From NCBI GenBank assembly GCA_002835675.1, contig PIZR01000001.1, forward strand, positions 298,302 through 362,301: DNA of 64,000 bases. Direction: 5' to 3'. The position numbers and the translations under genes are program-made. The notes beneath the pieces were generated by a model, which worked only from the letters and a program-made list of their open reading frames with translations, searched no databases and was not told the origin of the DNA. Below, piece by piece: positions 26,811 to 36,409 of the stretch. The first letter of the stretch is position 1; every line of letters begins with the position of its first letter. This DNA is from Bacillus sp. BA3. GTDB lineage: Bacteria > Bacillota > Bacilli > Bacillales > DSM-1321.

Positions 26811-27530
26811 ATGAGCGAGGGATTATTGTATTTCAAAGAAGTTTATGATGTTGTACCAGGCTGGGTGCAAAAAATGCACGATTATAGCCCCAATGCACTT
26901 GATCACTATACCAACTTACGCAGTAACATCATGCAAGAGGGAGCCTTGACGAAGAAGGAGAAAGATATATTACTGGTAGGCATGAATGCTGCGAGGTTGT
27001 ATGAACGAAGTATGGTTTACCATACAAAAGGGGCAATCGATGGCGGGGCAACATTACCGGAACTGGTGGAATACCTAATAGTTTCATACTTATATAACGG
27101 AACAGAAGCATTAAAAACAGGAATGAAGTCTTTGGAATATGCTCTTACACTTAAAGGCATTCGATATCCCGAAATAAGTGGCCATCAAGGAACAGCAGAA
27201 GAAATCCTGCTTTATATGATTGAACTATTAGGGGATGAGGAGACGGGATTCGTCTCGAATGTTTTGAAACTGGTTAAATCGGAAGACCAAAACTCCCTCA
27301 AAGATTATATATTAAGTGATTCAGTGGTTTCAAAAAGGCTAAAACATCTCCTGATGACAGGAATATTCATTACAGAATTAAAAGGGGAACAGGTTGGGGA
27401 ATGGATGGAGGCGGCAAGGTTAAATGGAGCCTCGGAAGAACAATTAGCTGAAGTGGGTCTGATTTGCTTATTGACTGCTGGAATACCTGCTTGGTTTGAG
27501 GCAAGTGATTCATTGATTGAAAATAAGTAA
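26811..27530 (+). CDS. Carboxymuconolactone-decarboxylase-like protein (two AhpD-like repeats)
   Basis: 239 aa, about twice a single CMD domain (~110-130 aa). The first half has LTKKEKDILLVGMNAARLYERSM and then HTKGAIDGGAT with the conserved His/Gly of CMD; a weaker repeat follows (~130-235) with LNGASEEQLAEVGLICLL. No CxxC pair of peroxidase-type AhpD is seen. In protocatechuate pathways CMD decarboxylates gamma-carboxymuconolactone, but here catechol is the likely intermediate, so this protein could serve a different lactone step, including the missing isomerisation. AGAGGTG precedes the ATG. Confidence 0.8.
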   Translation: MSEGLLYFKEVYDVVPGWVQKMHDYSPNALDHYTNLRSNIMQEGALTKKEKDILLVGMNAARLYERSMVYHTKGAIDGGATLPELVEYLIVSYLYNGTEALKTGMKSLEYALTLKGIRYPEISGHQGTAEEILLYMIELLGDEETGFVSNVLKLVKSEDQNSLKDYILSDSVVSKRLKHLLMTGIFITELKGEQVGEWMEAARLNGASEEQLAEVGLICLLTAGIPAWFEASDSLIENK

Positions 27531-27551
27531 CGTGAGATTGGTGGGGAAAAC

Positions 27552-28241
27552 ATGACGAAAGTACATCAAGATATAGAAGCAGCTTTATCTTGTGTGAAGA
27601 ACGGTCATACATTAATGGTAGGTGGATTTGGCTTGATCGGTGCCCCTCTTACATTAATAGATGGTTTGGCCAAAAAGGATGTAGCAGGCTTGACGGTAAT
27701 CAGTAACAATTTAGGCGAGAAAGGAAAAGGGCTGGGAGTTCTCCTAAGCCAGAAGAAAATAAAAAAGGCGATTGGTTCTTATTTTACAAGCAATCGTGAA
27801 ATTGGGGAGTTTTACCAACGTGGGGAAATTGAATTAGAACTATTACCACAGGGGACATTAGCGGAATCCATTCGTGCTGGCGGTGCTGGCATAGGCGGTT
27901 ACTATACGAAAACGGGTGTAGGGACCGATTTAGCTAAAGGAAAAGAAGAAAGGGAAATAAATGGGGCTACATATATTTTTGAACCTGCCATAAGAGCAAA
28001 TGTAGCTTTGATCAGGGCATGGAAGGCAGATACACTTGGTAATCTTGTTTATTATAAAACGGCTCGAAACTTTAATCCGGGAATGGCAACGGCTGCAGAT
28101 GTCGTAATTGCGGAAGTGGATGAGATAGTTGAACCTGGAGAACTCCCGCCAGAAGAGATTGTAACACCGCATCTATTCGTCGATGGAATTATTAAGGCAA
28201 AGAAAATCCTGACGAAGGAAGGTGTCAAAGTTTATGAGTGA
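27552..28241 (+). CDS. 3-oxoacid (3-oxoadipate) CoA-transferase subunit A
   Basis: 229 aa family I CoA-transferase alpha subunit. The glycine-rich motif MVGGFGLIGAPL is at ~21-32, GAGIGGYYTKTGVGT at ~108-122, and RANVALIRAWKADTLGN at ~150 is typical of ScoA/AtoD/PcaI. The gene overlaps the beta-subunit gene by 8 bp, implying translational coupling. In this island it should load CoA on beta-ketoadipate using succinyl-CoA; a general acetoacetate/butyrate role cannot be excluded from sequence. GTGGGGA precedes the ATG. Confidence 0.92.
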   Translation: MTKVHQDIEAALSCVKNGHTLMVGGFGLIGAPLTLIDGLAKKDVAGLTVISNNLGEKGKGLGVLLSQKKIKKAIGSYFTSNREIGEFYQRGEIELELLPQGTLAESIRAGGAGIGGYYTKTGVGTDLAKGKEEREINGATYIFEPAIRANVALIRAWKADTLGNLVYYKTARNFNPGMATAADVVIAEVDEIVEPGELPPEEIVTPHLFVDGIIKAKKILTKEGVKVYE

Positions 28242-28866
28242 CAAAGAATTAATGCAAAATATGATAGCAAGACGCGCGGCAAAAGAATTGACGGGTCCTT
28301 GTATAGTGAACCTTGGAATCGGGATTCCGACCTTGGTTGCAAAATACATTGATGATGAAAATGTTTTTTTCCATACGGAAAATGGATTGTTGGGAGTTGC
28401 TGATGTAGAGGAAGATGAAATCGATCCCAATTTAGTTAATGCAGGCAAGTTGCCAGTAGGGGAATCGATTGGTGCATCATTCTTTAATAGTGCTGAATCG
28501 TTTGCAATGATCCGTGGAGGACACATTGATGTTGCCATCTTAGGTGTTTTGCAGGTAGGTCAAACCGGGGAAATTGCAAATTGGGCGGTACCAGGCAAGA
28601 ATATCATGGGTGTTGGAGGAGCGATGGACCTGTTGGTTGGCGCCAAAAAAGTGATCGTGACCATGACACATACAAGTAAGGAAGGTAAAAGTAAGGTTTT
28701 AAATGAATGCACCTACCCGATTACTTCCACTAGAAGCGTTGACTTGATCATCACCGAGTTGGCAGTCTTTGAAGTAATTGAAAAACAGTTGAAATTGATT
28801 GAATTAATGCCAGGTATAACGATCGAAGAAGTGAGAGCAAAAACAGAAGCGGATTTTATCTATTAA
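28234..28866 (+). CDS. 3-oxoacid (3-oxoadipate) CoA-transferase subunit B
   Basis: 210 aa from ATG 28234 after GAAGGTGT; an in-frame GTG at 28222 overlaps that site. [15 protein letters not shown] (~26-40) opens the CoA-transferase fold, and the catalytic glutamate is in HTENGLLGV (~50-58), followed by GKLPVG and the [13 protein letters not shown] segment typical of ScoB/AtoA/PcaJ. It forms the heteromer with the overlapping upstream alpha subunit. Confidence 0.92.
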   Translation: MSDKELMQNMIARRAAKELTGPCIVNLGIGIPTLVAKYIDDENVFFHTENGLLGVADVEEDEIDPNLVNAGKLPVGESIGASFFNSAESFAMIRGGHIDVAILGVLQVGQTGEIANWAVPGKNIMGVGGAMDLLVGAKKVIVTMTHTSKEGKSKVLNECTYPITSTRSVDLIITELAVFEVIEKQLKLIELMPGITIEEVRAKTEADFIY

Positions 28867-28886
28867 ATGTTAAAAAGGTGGATTAA

Positions 28887-30002
28887 ATGAAAATACGTTC
28901 AGTTGATGTATACATTATTGATTTACCCACAATTCGTCCTCATCAGCTTGCCATGCATACGATCGTGGAACAAACGATCATTCTTGCCCGTGTCATGGAT
29001 GAAGAGGGTGCGGAAGGTTGGGCGGAAGTGGCGACAATAGGCGGGGCTTCATATGGTGAGGGGACACCTGAGGCGATCAAAGTGAATATTGATACATATA
29101 TCGCCCCGCTTATCATTGGAAAAAACCCCGTCCATTACGACAAAATCATGCATGAAGTTTCACTAAATGTTAGAGGAAACAATTTTGCGAAGGCTGTCGT
29201 TGAATCAGCCATGGTGGATTTAGTAGCCAGAAGGAGAAACATCCCTGCTTATGAATTATTCGGTGGACAAATTCATAAATCATTGCCGGTGGCATGGACT
29301 TTGGCAAGTGGGGATACGAGTAAAGATATCGAAGAAGCGAAAGAATCCTTACACCAAAAACGTCATAATATCTTTAAATTGAAAATTGGCAAAGGTAATC
29401 CATATAAGAATGTGGAGCATGTATTGAAAATTATTGAAGCCGTGGGAGATCAAGCACGCATTACTGTTGATGTTAATCAAGCATGGGATGAAGCAACGGC
29501 TATTTATTGCATTGAAGCTTTACAGGAAGGCGGGGTTTCCATGGTCGAACAGCCGCTGCCAGCTTGGGATAATGAAGGGATGTCAAGATTGACCAATCGT
29601 TTTAAGGTCCCGATCATGGCCGATGAATCATTGAATTCATTACAAGATTCATTCCAAATAGCTAAACATAGGGCAGGTAATTCCTTCGCCTTGAAAATAT
29701 GTAAACATGGAGGGATGACCCAAACGAAAAAGGTGGCTGCGATTGCTGAAGGTGTAGGCTTTGGTTTGTATGGAGGAACGATGATTGAATCATCATTAGG
29801 AACGGCCATTTGTGCACAACTTTATTCAACCATTCCAAAATTTGAATTCGGTACAGAATTATTTGGACCGTTACTTTTCAAAGAAAATATTACGCTAAAC
29901 GAAATAAAATATGAGAATTATGAAATAATCATCCCGGATGGTCCAGGATTTGGCATGGAGATGGATATGGAAAAGGTAAAACATTTTTCAAGAGGTCTTT
30001 AA
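28887..30002 (+). CDS. catB: Muconate cycloisomerase (enolase superfamily, MLE subgroup)
   Basis: 371 aa, standard length. The lysine pair of the MLE subgroup is in FKLKIGKGN (~166-174), metal ligands are the Asp of VDVNQAW (~200), the Glu of VEQPLP (~225) and the Asp of MADESL (~250), and the opposite lysine is in ALKICKHGG (~274). The N-terminal segment with RPHQLAMHT forms the substrate cap. It would lactonise cis,cis-muconate to muconolactone, matching the dioxygenase gene 1.6 kb downstream. MLE enzymes resemble dipeptide epimerases, but the context makes this reading strong. AAAGGTGG precedes the ATG. Confidence 0.92.
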   Translation: MKIRSVDVYIIDLPTIRPHQLAMHTIVEQTIILARVMDEEGAEGWAEVATIGGASYGEGTPEAIKVNIDTYIAPLIIGKNPVHYDKIMHEVSLNVRGNNFAKAVVESAMVDLVARRRNIPAYELFGGQIHKSLPVAWTLASGDTSKDIEEAKESLHQKRHNIFKLKIGKGNPYKNVEHVLKIIEAVGDQARITVDVNQAWDEATAIYCIEALQEGGVSMVEQPLPAWDNEGMSRLTNRFKVPIMADESLNSLQDSFQIAKHRAGNSFALKICKHGGMTQTKKVAAIAEGVGFGLYGGTMIESSLGTAICAQLYSTIPKFEFGTELFGPLLFKENITLNEIKYENYEIIIPDGPGFGMEMDMEKVKHFSRGL

Positions 30003-30077
30003 TTAATATAAACTGGAATGGGGATTATGGAACACCCACTGGTTTATGCAAGTAATCTTGAGAGGATGTAGTTTTAT

Positions 30078-30416
30078 ATGGGACAGCCAACATTATTAAT
30101 CACGGCCTATGCGAAGGCACCGCAAAATACGAGCATGTATGAAAATTATAAATACGCTGGGATGGTACTGGAAATTCACAAAGAAAGTCACATAATCATT
30201 AATGCAGAATTTACGTTTTTAACAACTTTGGCCCAGGATTTTTTTAAGCGAATGATAGTTGGTTTTGATTTTAGTAAAGATATTGATTCCTTAATAGAGA
30301 ATATTAAAACGGACTTTTTAGCTCCATCGCAGCAGTCTGTGATTGTTGCCCTGAAAATAGCTCACCAAAGATATAAGGATAGTTTAGAAGAAAGAAATAA
30401 AAATAGCAGGAGGTAG
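30078..30416 (+). CDS. DUF3870-family protein
   Basis: 112 aa. The pattern YAKAPQNTSMYENYKYAGMV, then a hydrophobic strand, FTFLTTLAQDFFKRMIVGFD and a C-terminal helix with IVALKIAHQRYKDSL match the uncharacterised DUF3870 family as I remember it. It is not CatC: the isomerase's short ferredoxin-like sequence pattern is not recognisable. It sits exactly where catC often lies, between catB and the thiolase gene (4 bp gap), so it is a candidate for the missing muconolactone isomerase or for an accessory role. GAGGATG precedes the ATG. Confidence 0.82.
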   Translation: MGQPTLLITAYAKAPQNTSMYENYKYAGMVLEIHKESHIIINAEFTFLTTLAQDFFKRMIVGFDFSKDIDSLIENIKTDFLAPSQQSVIVALKIAHQRYKDSLEERNKNSRR

Positions 30417-30420
30417 AAAA

Positions 30421-31614
30421 TTGAGCAATGTAGTAATAATAGACTCGGTTCGCACCGCTATAGGGAAATTAGGGGGAGCATTGGAGAATGTTCCTGCCGA
30501 TTTCCTGGCAGCTGCTGTCCTTGATGAAGTTATCAAGAGAGCGGATATTCCTAAAGAGAGTATTGATGAAGTGATTATGGGACAAGCCAAACAAAGTTCA
30601 GACGCGTCAAATTTGGCAAGAGTTGCATCACTCCGGGCAGGTTTTCCTGTAGAAGTACCAGGTTATACCGTACACAGACAATGCGGATCCGGCATTCAAG
30701 CAATCAATTCTGCCAGTCAACAAATTCAATGCGGATTTGGGGATGTAATCATTGCAGGCGGAGCGGAATCAATGAGCACGGCCCCATACTATATGAGGAA
30801 TATCCGTTTTGGATTGAAATCAGGGAATGGACAGTTATTGGATCCGAATACGGAAAGCCAGCCAGGTTCACAGCCCGTTGAAGATTACGGGATGTTAACG
30901 ATGGGAATGACAGCAGAAAATCTGGCTGAAAAATATTCCATTTCAAGGACTGAACAAGATGAATTTGCTTTAAGGAGCCAAGAAAATGCAAAACGGGCAA
31001 TTTCTACTGAAATATTTACGAAAGAAATCGTTCCGTATCAAATTAAAACGAAAAAAGGGTTAATGGAATTTAATGTGGATGAGCACCCAAGAGAAACCAG
31101 TCTGGAAAAGCTGGCTAATTTAAAACCGGTTTTCAAGAAGAATGGAACGGTAACCGCTGGAAATAGTAGTGGAAGAAATGATGGTGCATCCGCTCTGATA
31201 CTTATGTCGGAAGAAGCAGCAAAAAGGCGTGGTAAAAAGCCGAAAGCAAGAGTGATTGCTCAAGCGGCAGCAGGCGTATCACCAAATTTCATGGGGCTTG
31301 GGCCTGTCAACTCCACCTTGAAAGCGCTTCAAATGTCAGGGTTGAAACTGAATGATATTGATTTAATTGAACTGAACGAAGCCTTTTCTGCACAAGCTTT
31401 GGCAGTAATCAAAGAATTGAAGCTTGATATGAATAAGGTGAATCCTAATGGCGGTGCCATTGCCATGGGACATCCAATTGGTGCGACTGGAGCAATTTTA
31501 GCAACCAAATTGATACATGAGTTAGAAAGAACCGGAAAAAGATATGGGCTAATCACATTATGTATAGCAGGTGGATTAGGAATCAGTACCATCATTGAAA
31601 ATCAACAAATATAA
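30421..31614 (+). CDS. Thiolase, probable 3-oxoadipyl-CoA thiolase
   Basis: 397 aa; TTG start preceded by AGGAGGTAG. The active residues are in HRQCGSGIQAI (~Cys 87), GGAIAMGHPIGATGA (~His 350) and TLCIAGGLG (~Cys 380). It is a near twin of the thiolase at 12850. Within the ortho-cleavage genes it should split 3-oxoadipyl-CoA to succinyl-CoA and acetyl-CoA (PcaF role), though plain acetyl-CoA acetyltransferases are close in sequence. It is followed 28 bp later by the dioxygenase gene. Confidence 0.93.
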   Translation: MSNVVIIDSVRTAIGKLGGALENVPADFLAAAVLDEVIKRADIPKESIDEVIMGQAKQSSDASNLARVASLRAGFPVEVPGYTVHRQCGSGIQAINSASQQIQCGFGDVIIAGGAESMSTAPYYMRNIRFGLKSGNGQLLDPNTESQPGSQPVEDYGMLTMGMTAENLAEKYSISRTEQDEFALRSQENAKRAISTEIFTKEIVPYQIKTKKGLMEFNVDEHPRETSLEKLANLKPVFKKNGTVTAGNSSGRNDGASALILMSEEAAKRRGKKPKARVIAQAAAGVSPNFMGLGPVNSTLKALQMSGLKLNDIDLIELNEAFSAQALAVIKELKLDMNKVNPNGGAIAMGHPIGATGAILATKLIHELERTGKRYGLITLCIAGGLGISTIIENQQI

Positions 31615-31641
31615 AAACTTTAAAAAATTGGAGGAAGTATT

Positions 31642-32454
31642 ATGAAGAATCAAAAAGTAATCGAGGTTTATAATGGATTGGTAGTTAAATTCAAGGAATT
31701 AGTTAGCGAATACGAAATTGATCACAATGACTATCAAGCTCTTGTTGATTGGATGGATCAATTAGGCAGGGCAGGGGAAATTCCGTTATTTATGGATGTT
31801 TTCTTTGAAACTCATGCACTTCAGGAAATGTATAAAAGTGTAAAAGGAACGGAACCTACTATTCTAGGACCTTATTACATAGAAAATACGCCAGTCGTTC
31901 AAAATCCCGGAGTGTTGCCACAACGTGAAAATGAACCAGGTGACGTCCTTTACTTTTCAGGATCTGTTAAAGATGTTAATGGAAATCCGTTGTCAAATAC
32001 CAAAATAGATATGTGGCAGGCTGATACAAACGGTGAATACTCATACTTCGCTGAAGGTATTCCAGATGATAATTTACGTGGTGCTTTTTATACGGATGCG
32101 AATGGTAATTTTGAAATAAAAACAGTTGTACCGGGTAATTATTCAATTCCAACAGATGGACCTTCTGGTCAATTCTTAAAGTGGATTGATCATCATTCAT
32201 TTCGTCCAGCACATTTGCATCTCTTATTCCAACCGGAAAATGGCGATAGATTAGTAACACAAATATATTTTGAAGGCGATGAATATTTAGAAAATGATGT
32301 TGCACAAGGTGTTCGCGGAAGCTTAATTACAAAGTTAGAAAAACATTCCGGTGCAGAAAAAGGATTGAAAAATGATTATTATACGGCTCATTTAGATTTT
32401 GAACTTAGATTACAAGATAAACCTGTTTTCAATAAGGCTGTCGTGAAAAACTAA
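31642..32454 (+). CDS. catA: Catechol 1,2-dioxygenase (intradiol)
   Basis: 270 aa, close to the usual 280-310. The N-terminal helical linker domain (1-~85) includes PLFMDVFFETHALQEMY, then GPYYIENTP opens the beta-sandwich. The non-haem Fe(III) ligands are expected in GEYSYF (Tyr), VVPGNYSIP (Tyr) and RPAHLHLLF (two His, ~195). It would open catechol to cis,cis-muconate. Hydroxyquinol 1,2-dioxygenase is a close relative; catB in the same operon favours catechol. AATTGGAGGAAG precedes the ATG. Last enzyme before the transporters. Confidence 0.93.
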   Translation: MKNQKVIEVYNGLVVKFKELVSEYEIDHNDYQALVDWMDQLGRAGEIPLFMDVFFETHALQEMYKSVKGTEPTILGPYYIENTPVVQNPGVLPQRENEPGDVLYFSGSVKDVNGNPLSNTKIDMWQADTNGEYSYFAEGIPDDNLRGAFYTDANGNFEIKTVVPGNYSIPTDGPSGQFLKWIDHHSFRPAHLHLLFQPENGDRLVTQIYFEGDEYLENDVAQGVRGSLITKLEKHSGAEKGLKNDYYTAHLDFELRLQDKPVFNKAVVKN

Positions 32455-32569
32455 TCATCGATAAGAATATACATGTGAAGATTTTCTAAGAAGGATTTTG
32501 TTCCCTTAGGTAATAAGAATACTAAAGATGCTTTGTTAATGGGCAATTCCAATGAAGATTATCTGATTT

Positions 32570-32608
32570 TTCCGAGTATTTTCCGAGTTTCTATTTTAGA
32601 ACTCGGAA
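32570..32608. promoter_or_regulatory. Three TTCCGAGT boxes, candidate operator
   Basis: TTCCGAGT occurs at 32570-32577 and 32581-32588 as direct repeats 11 bp apart, and inverted as ACTCGGAA at 32601-32608. The last two also form a 9-bp-stem hairpin (TTCCGAGTT/AACTCGGAA). They lie 40-80 bp before the MFS start, so they suit a regulator of the transporter gene. Confidence 0.45.
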
Positions 32609-32649
32609 ATTACATTCGAAACCGATATTTTTATGATGGGAGGCGGAAA

Positions 32650-34017
32650 ATGCGTAGTGTAGTAGCTTCGGATATCATTGCTGTCAGTAAATTTAACCGC
32701 TTTCATTTACTTGTTTTTCTTTGGTGTTTTTATGCCATCGCTTTCGACGGGTATGAAATAGCCATGTATGGTGTGGGTTTGCCTTGGATGATGGAAGAGT
32801 GGGATTTAACTTCCATTCAGGCAGGGGCAGTCGGCAGTTATTCCTTATTCGGCATGATGATTGGCGCCCTGATTTTAGCACCGATCGCAGATAAATATGG
32901 CCGGAAGAATGTTCTCGTCATTTGTATGATTTTGTTCAGCGTATTTACCTTGGGGGCAGGGATTGCACCCAACCTCACATGGTTCACAGTAATGCGTTTC
33001 ATTGCTGCAATTGGAATGGGAGCATTAATGCCGAATGTTATATCGCTAATGACTGAATATTCCCCAAAACAAAATCGGGCCATCATTGTAGCTGCGATGT
33101 ATTGTGGCTATTCAATCGGTGGAATCATGGCATCATTAGTGGGAATGTATATCATTCCTTATACGGATTGGCGTGTATTATACTTTATTGGAATTTTACC
33201 ATTACTTACACTTCCAATATTCATGAAGCAGTTTCCTGAATCCCTTTCCTACTATTTAGCAAAGAAGGAAATTGGGAAGGTTGTTGAAATCCTCAATAAA
33301 GTCAAACCAGAAGGGGATTTTAAAGAAACAGACGATTTCAGGCTTAGTGAAGCTGAACAGAGGGGAAAAGGATCTCCAGTAAAAAAACTATTCACGAACA
33401 AACGGGCATTCAGTACGGTTTCCATATGGGTGGCTGTGTTCTGTACATTGATGATGGCTTACGGATTAAATACATGGCTTCCAAAAATGATGCAGGATTC
33501 CGGATTCAGTATCACCTCAAGCCTTTCATTTAACCTGGTTTTGTGCCTTGGTCAAATTGGAGGTTCCTTAGTAGGCGGTTATTATGCTGGAAAAATGGGC
33601 CATCGTAAAATTCTTGTTACACTATTCTTATTAGGGGCCGTTACCTTTGTCGCATTGAGCGCTACGACTAATAACATCGGGGTATATTTACTGATTTTTA
33701 TGGGGGGTGCCTGTACTGTTGGTGCCATGAACTTAGCCAATCCGTATATCACAGAATATTACCCCCGTGAAATCCGTACGACGGGTATGGGCTATTCGCA
33801 AGCTATCGGCAGGATTGGCTCAATTCTCGCTCCTACTTTAATTGCCTTTCTTCTGTCAACAGGCATGGATCCGAAGGTGGCTTTTGCTACATTTGCCCTG
33901 CCAAGTATCATCGCAGCGGTCGGTTATATTCTGGTCCAAGAAAAACATGGATCTTTTGACAGGGTAGTCAAGGAGGACAATGAAGAGGTAGAATCAGAGA
34001 AGACTGTAACTATTTAA
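32650..34017 (+). CDS. MFS transporter, aromatic-acid:H+ symporter (AAHS) type
   Basis: 455 aa from ATG 32650 (GGGAGGCGG upstream); an in-frame ATG at 32533 would add 39 residues with no family match. Twelve membrane segments are expected. The first helix carries FDGYEIAMYGVGLP, the DGYD-like signature of AAHS carriers (PcaK/BenK), and the loop 2-3 motif is ADKYGRKNVL. Proton-coupled uptake of an aromatic or hydroaromatic acid, such as protocatechuate or a shikimate derivative, fits its place after catA. Substrate unproven. Confidence 0.9.
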   Translation: MRSVVASDIIAVSKFNRFHLLVFLWCFYAIAFDGYEIAMYGVGLPWMMEEWDLTSIQAGAVGSYSLFGMMIGALILAPIADKYGRKNVLVICMILFSVFTLGAGIAPNLTWFTVMRFIAAIGMGALMPNVISLMTEYSPKQNRAIIVAAMYCGYSIGGIMASLVGMYIIPYTDWRVLYFIGILPLLTLPIFMKQFPESLSYYLAKKEIGKVVEILNKVKPEGDFKETDDFRLSEAEQRGKGSPVKKLFTNKRAFSTVSIWVAVFCTLMMAYGLNTWLPKMMQDSGFSITSSLSFNLVLCLGQIGGSLVGGYYAGKMGHRKILVTLFLLGAVTFVALSATTNNIGVYLLIFMGGACTVGAMNLANPYITEYYPREIRTTGMGYSQAIGRIGSILAPTLIAFLLSTGMDPKVAFATFALPSIIAAVGYILVQEKHGSFDRVVKEDNEEVESEKTVTI

Positions 34018-34234
34018 AGAAATGATTCACAATTCGGAATACAATCCCCTTAGTTGTTTAACATTGCAGCAAGGGGATCTGCAATTCAATGGTTCCAGGG
34101 GCTGCTCTTGAAAATATTAAACTCATGTTGTAAGTAAAGGAAGGAAACATATTGGCATTTATAAAATTTCAATAAAATTAAAATTTAGTAGAACGATGTA
34201 CTAATATTGGGCATTAGGTTAAGGGGGAAAAATA

Positions 34235-35581
34235 TTGAGCTCAGAATTAAAGGCAATAATAGAAGGTCGCACATCCGAACCGGTAACTGACAGATCAAAA
34301 AAAGGAAAACAGAAAACTGTTCGATGGTTCATCTTATTTCTAATTGCTTTAGTCACGTGTATTAATTACATCGACCGTGCCATCATTTCGCTTGCTGCTC
34401 CGAATATTCAAGCCGATTTACATATTGATCCGGCTATGATGGGAATAATATTTTCCGTATTTGGCTGGAGCTATACCTTCTCCATGCTATTTAGCGGCTA
34501 CTTTCTTGATAGATTCGGTCCTCGAAAGGTATACACGGTTTCCCTCGTTTTATGGTCTGTATTTACATTCATGGTAGGAACCGCGAAAAATATATCGTCA
34601 CTTATTACATATCGCATAGGACTGGGTGCCTTTGAATCTCCCTCCATACCTACTAATGCCTGGTGTGTATCCGAGTGGTTTCCTAAAAAAGAACGTGCTA
34701 CTGCTGTAGGGATTTATACGGGTACCCAATATATTGGGTTAGCCTTCCTGACTCCAGTTTTTACTTGGATCATCATAACCTTTGGTTGGAATTACCTTTT
34801 TTATATCGCCGGAATCATAGGGATTCTCATTGGATTTGTTTGGTATGGATTCTATCGGAACCCTAGGGAACATATGCGGATTTCCCAGGAAGAGCTAAAC
34901 TATATCAAAGAAGGCGGAGGGATGATCGGAACTGAAGAGAAGCATCCTTTCTCCTGGAACCGAATAGGCCAACTGCTTAAACACCGCCAAATTTGGGGAA
35001 TGTTCATCGGGCAATTTTCCATTCAAACTACTTTGTTTTTCTTTATGACTTGGTTTCCATCCTACTTGATCGATGAAAAGGGAATGACGATGTTGAAAAC
35101 TGGAATTTATGCGAGTATTCCTTACATCGTAGCCATATTAGGAACCCTCATTGGCGGCCGATGTTCCGATTGGATGCTGACACGCGGGGTATCAACAGGA
35201 ATGGCACGTAAACTTCCCATCATTGTCGGATTGTTACTGTCTTGTTTGATTCTTGGAGGGAATTATACGGATTCACCAAACATAGTCATCACCTTTATGG
35301 CGATAGCATTCTTTGGACAGGGGATGGCATCAACAGTTACCGGAGCACTTTTAGCTGATATTGCCCCGAAAGGAATGGTAGGCCTAACGGGTTCCTCACT
35401 ATATTTTGTAGCAAACATTGGAGGGGCATTATCTCCGTTAATCGTCGGTTTAATCATTAGTGCGACACATTCTTATGCAGCAGCGTTAACCTTTATATCC
35501 GTAGTGGCCCTAATTGGCGCTTTTGCTTATATCTTCCTTCTCGGAAAAGTACAGCGTATAGAAATCACAATGAAAAAATAA
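34235..35581 (+). CDS. MFS transporter, anion:cation symporter (ACS) type
   Basis: 448 aa; TTG start after AGGGGGAA. CINYIDRAIISLAAPNIQ in helix 1 (~45-62), GYFLDRFGPRKV in loop 2-3 and ESPSIPTNAWCVSEWFP are hallmarks of the ACS family, which carries sugar acids and other organic anions. It is directly followed (21 bp) by the AsbF-like dehydratase, so a hydroaromatic acid such as quinate or (dehydro)shikimate is a plausible substrate; this is inference. Confidence 0.9.
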   Translation: MSSELKAIIEGRTSEPVTDRSKKGKQKTVRWFILFLIALVTCINYIDRAIISLAAPNIQADLHIDPAMMGIIFSVFGWSYTFSMLFSGYFLDRFGPRKVYTVSLVLWSVFTFMVGTAKNISSLITYRIGLGAFESPSIPTNAWCVSEWFPKKERATAVGIYTGTQYIGLAFLTPVFTWIIITFGWNYLFYIAGIIGILIGFVWYGFYRNPREHMRISQEELNYIKEGGGMIGTEEKHPFSWNRIGQLLKHRQIWGMFIGQFSIQTTLFFFMTWFPSYLIDEKGMTMLKTGIYASIPYIVAILGTLIGGRCSDWMLTRGVSTGMARKLPIIVGLLLSCLILGGNYTDSPNIVITFMAIAFFGQGMASTVTGALLADIAPKGMVGLTGSSLYFVANIGGALSPLIVGLIISATHSYAAALTFISVVALIGAFAYIFLLGKVQRIEITMKK

Positions 35582-35602
35582 AAGGAGAAAGGCGGAATTA
35601 CA

Positions 35603-36409
35603 TTGAAACTGAGTTTATGCACTACAGGATTTAAAGAATGGGACATAGAGGAAATAATAAATTGGCTGCTTCCGTTGCAAGCGGATGTTAAAGGACTTGA
35701 ATTATGGAATAAACATATAGAACGATTTCAGGAGAAGCATGGACCACTGGACAAGTTAGCCAAATTACTTGAAAATAATGATTTACAAATACCATCCATT
35801 AGTGGATATACGACTTTTTCGAAACTCTGGAACCAAAAAGAACATCAAAACGAAATCAATCAAGCAAGAAAATTGTTAGATATGGCCCATCAATTGAACT
35901 GCCCATTAATACGGACTTTCGCAGGACATATAGCATCAAGGAATGCCTCACCGGAGCAATGGTCGGAAACCGCTACCGAATTAAATAAATTAGGGCAAAT
36001 GGCCGATCTCTATGGAGTGGATGTAGCAATAGAAATTCACTATGACTCTTTTGCTGATAACCTCGAAGCCATTCAAAAGCTTTTAGAAGATATTGACCAT
36101 CCACGGATAAAACTGATTTTCGATGGTGCTAACTTATACGTTGATCAATTGAATCCGAAGGAGGTATTGGAATCCATCTTCCCCCATGTCAGCCATGTAC
36201 ATTTAAAAAATTATCACTACAATCATAAAGAGCGATATAAAAACAAACCAGCCCCCATTTTTAGTGGGGATGTTGACAATATTCGCTTACTCGAAGAATT
36301 GAGAAAGCGGAATTATACAGGCTTTGTTTCTCTGGAATATTTCGGTCAGGAAGGAATGCCTAACTTGCTTGCCTCATTAGAACAATGGAAACAGCAACTG
36401 ACATATTGA
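35603..36409 (+). CDS. AsbF-like 3-dehydroshikimate dehydratase (TIM-barrel, AP-endonuclease 2 family)
   Basis: 268 aa, TTG start behind AAAGGAG. Sequence landmarks match my memory of Bacillus AsbF: the start MKLSLCTTGF, VKGLELW (~33-39), LIRTFAGHIAS (~103-113), a metal Glu in VAIEIHYD, VHLKNYHYN (~195) and the end motif FVSLEYFGQEG. AsbF makes protocatechuate from 3-dehydroshikimate. Here it would feed the AroY-like decarboxylase, so its role would be catabolic rather than siderophore synthesis. Other sugar isomerases of the same fold are the main alternative. Confidence 0.78.
   Translation: MKLSLCTTGFKEWDIEEIINWLLPLQADVKGLELWNKHIERFQEKHGPLDKLAKLLENNDLQIPSISGYTTFSKLWNQKEHQNEINQARKLLDMAHQLNCPLIRTFAGHIASRNASPEQWSETATELNKLGQMADLYGVDVAIEIHYDSFADNLEAIQKLLEDIDHPRIKLIFDGANLYVDQLNPKEVLESIFPHVSHVHLKNYHYNHKERYKNKPAPIFSGDVDNIRLLEELRKRNYTGFVSLEYFGQEGMPNLLASLEQWKQQLTY

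Noticed and set aside
30078..30416. CatC (muconolactone isomerase) assignment by position
   Set aside because: The sequence fits DUF3870, not CatC. The possible replacement is given as a finding, not a call.
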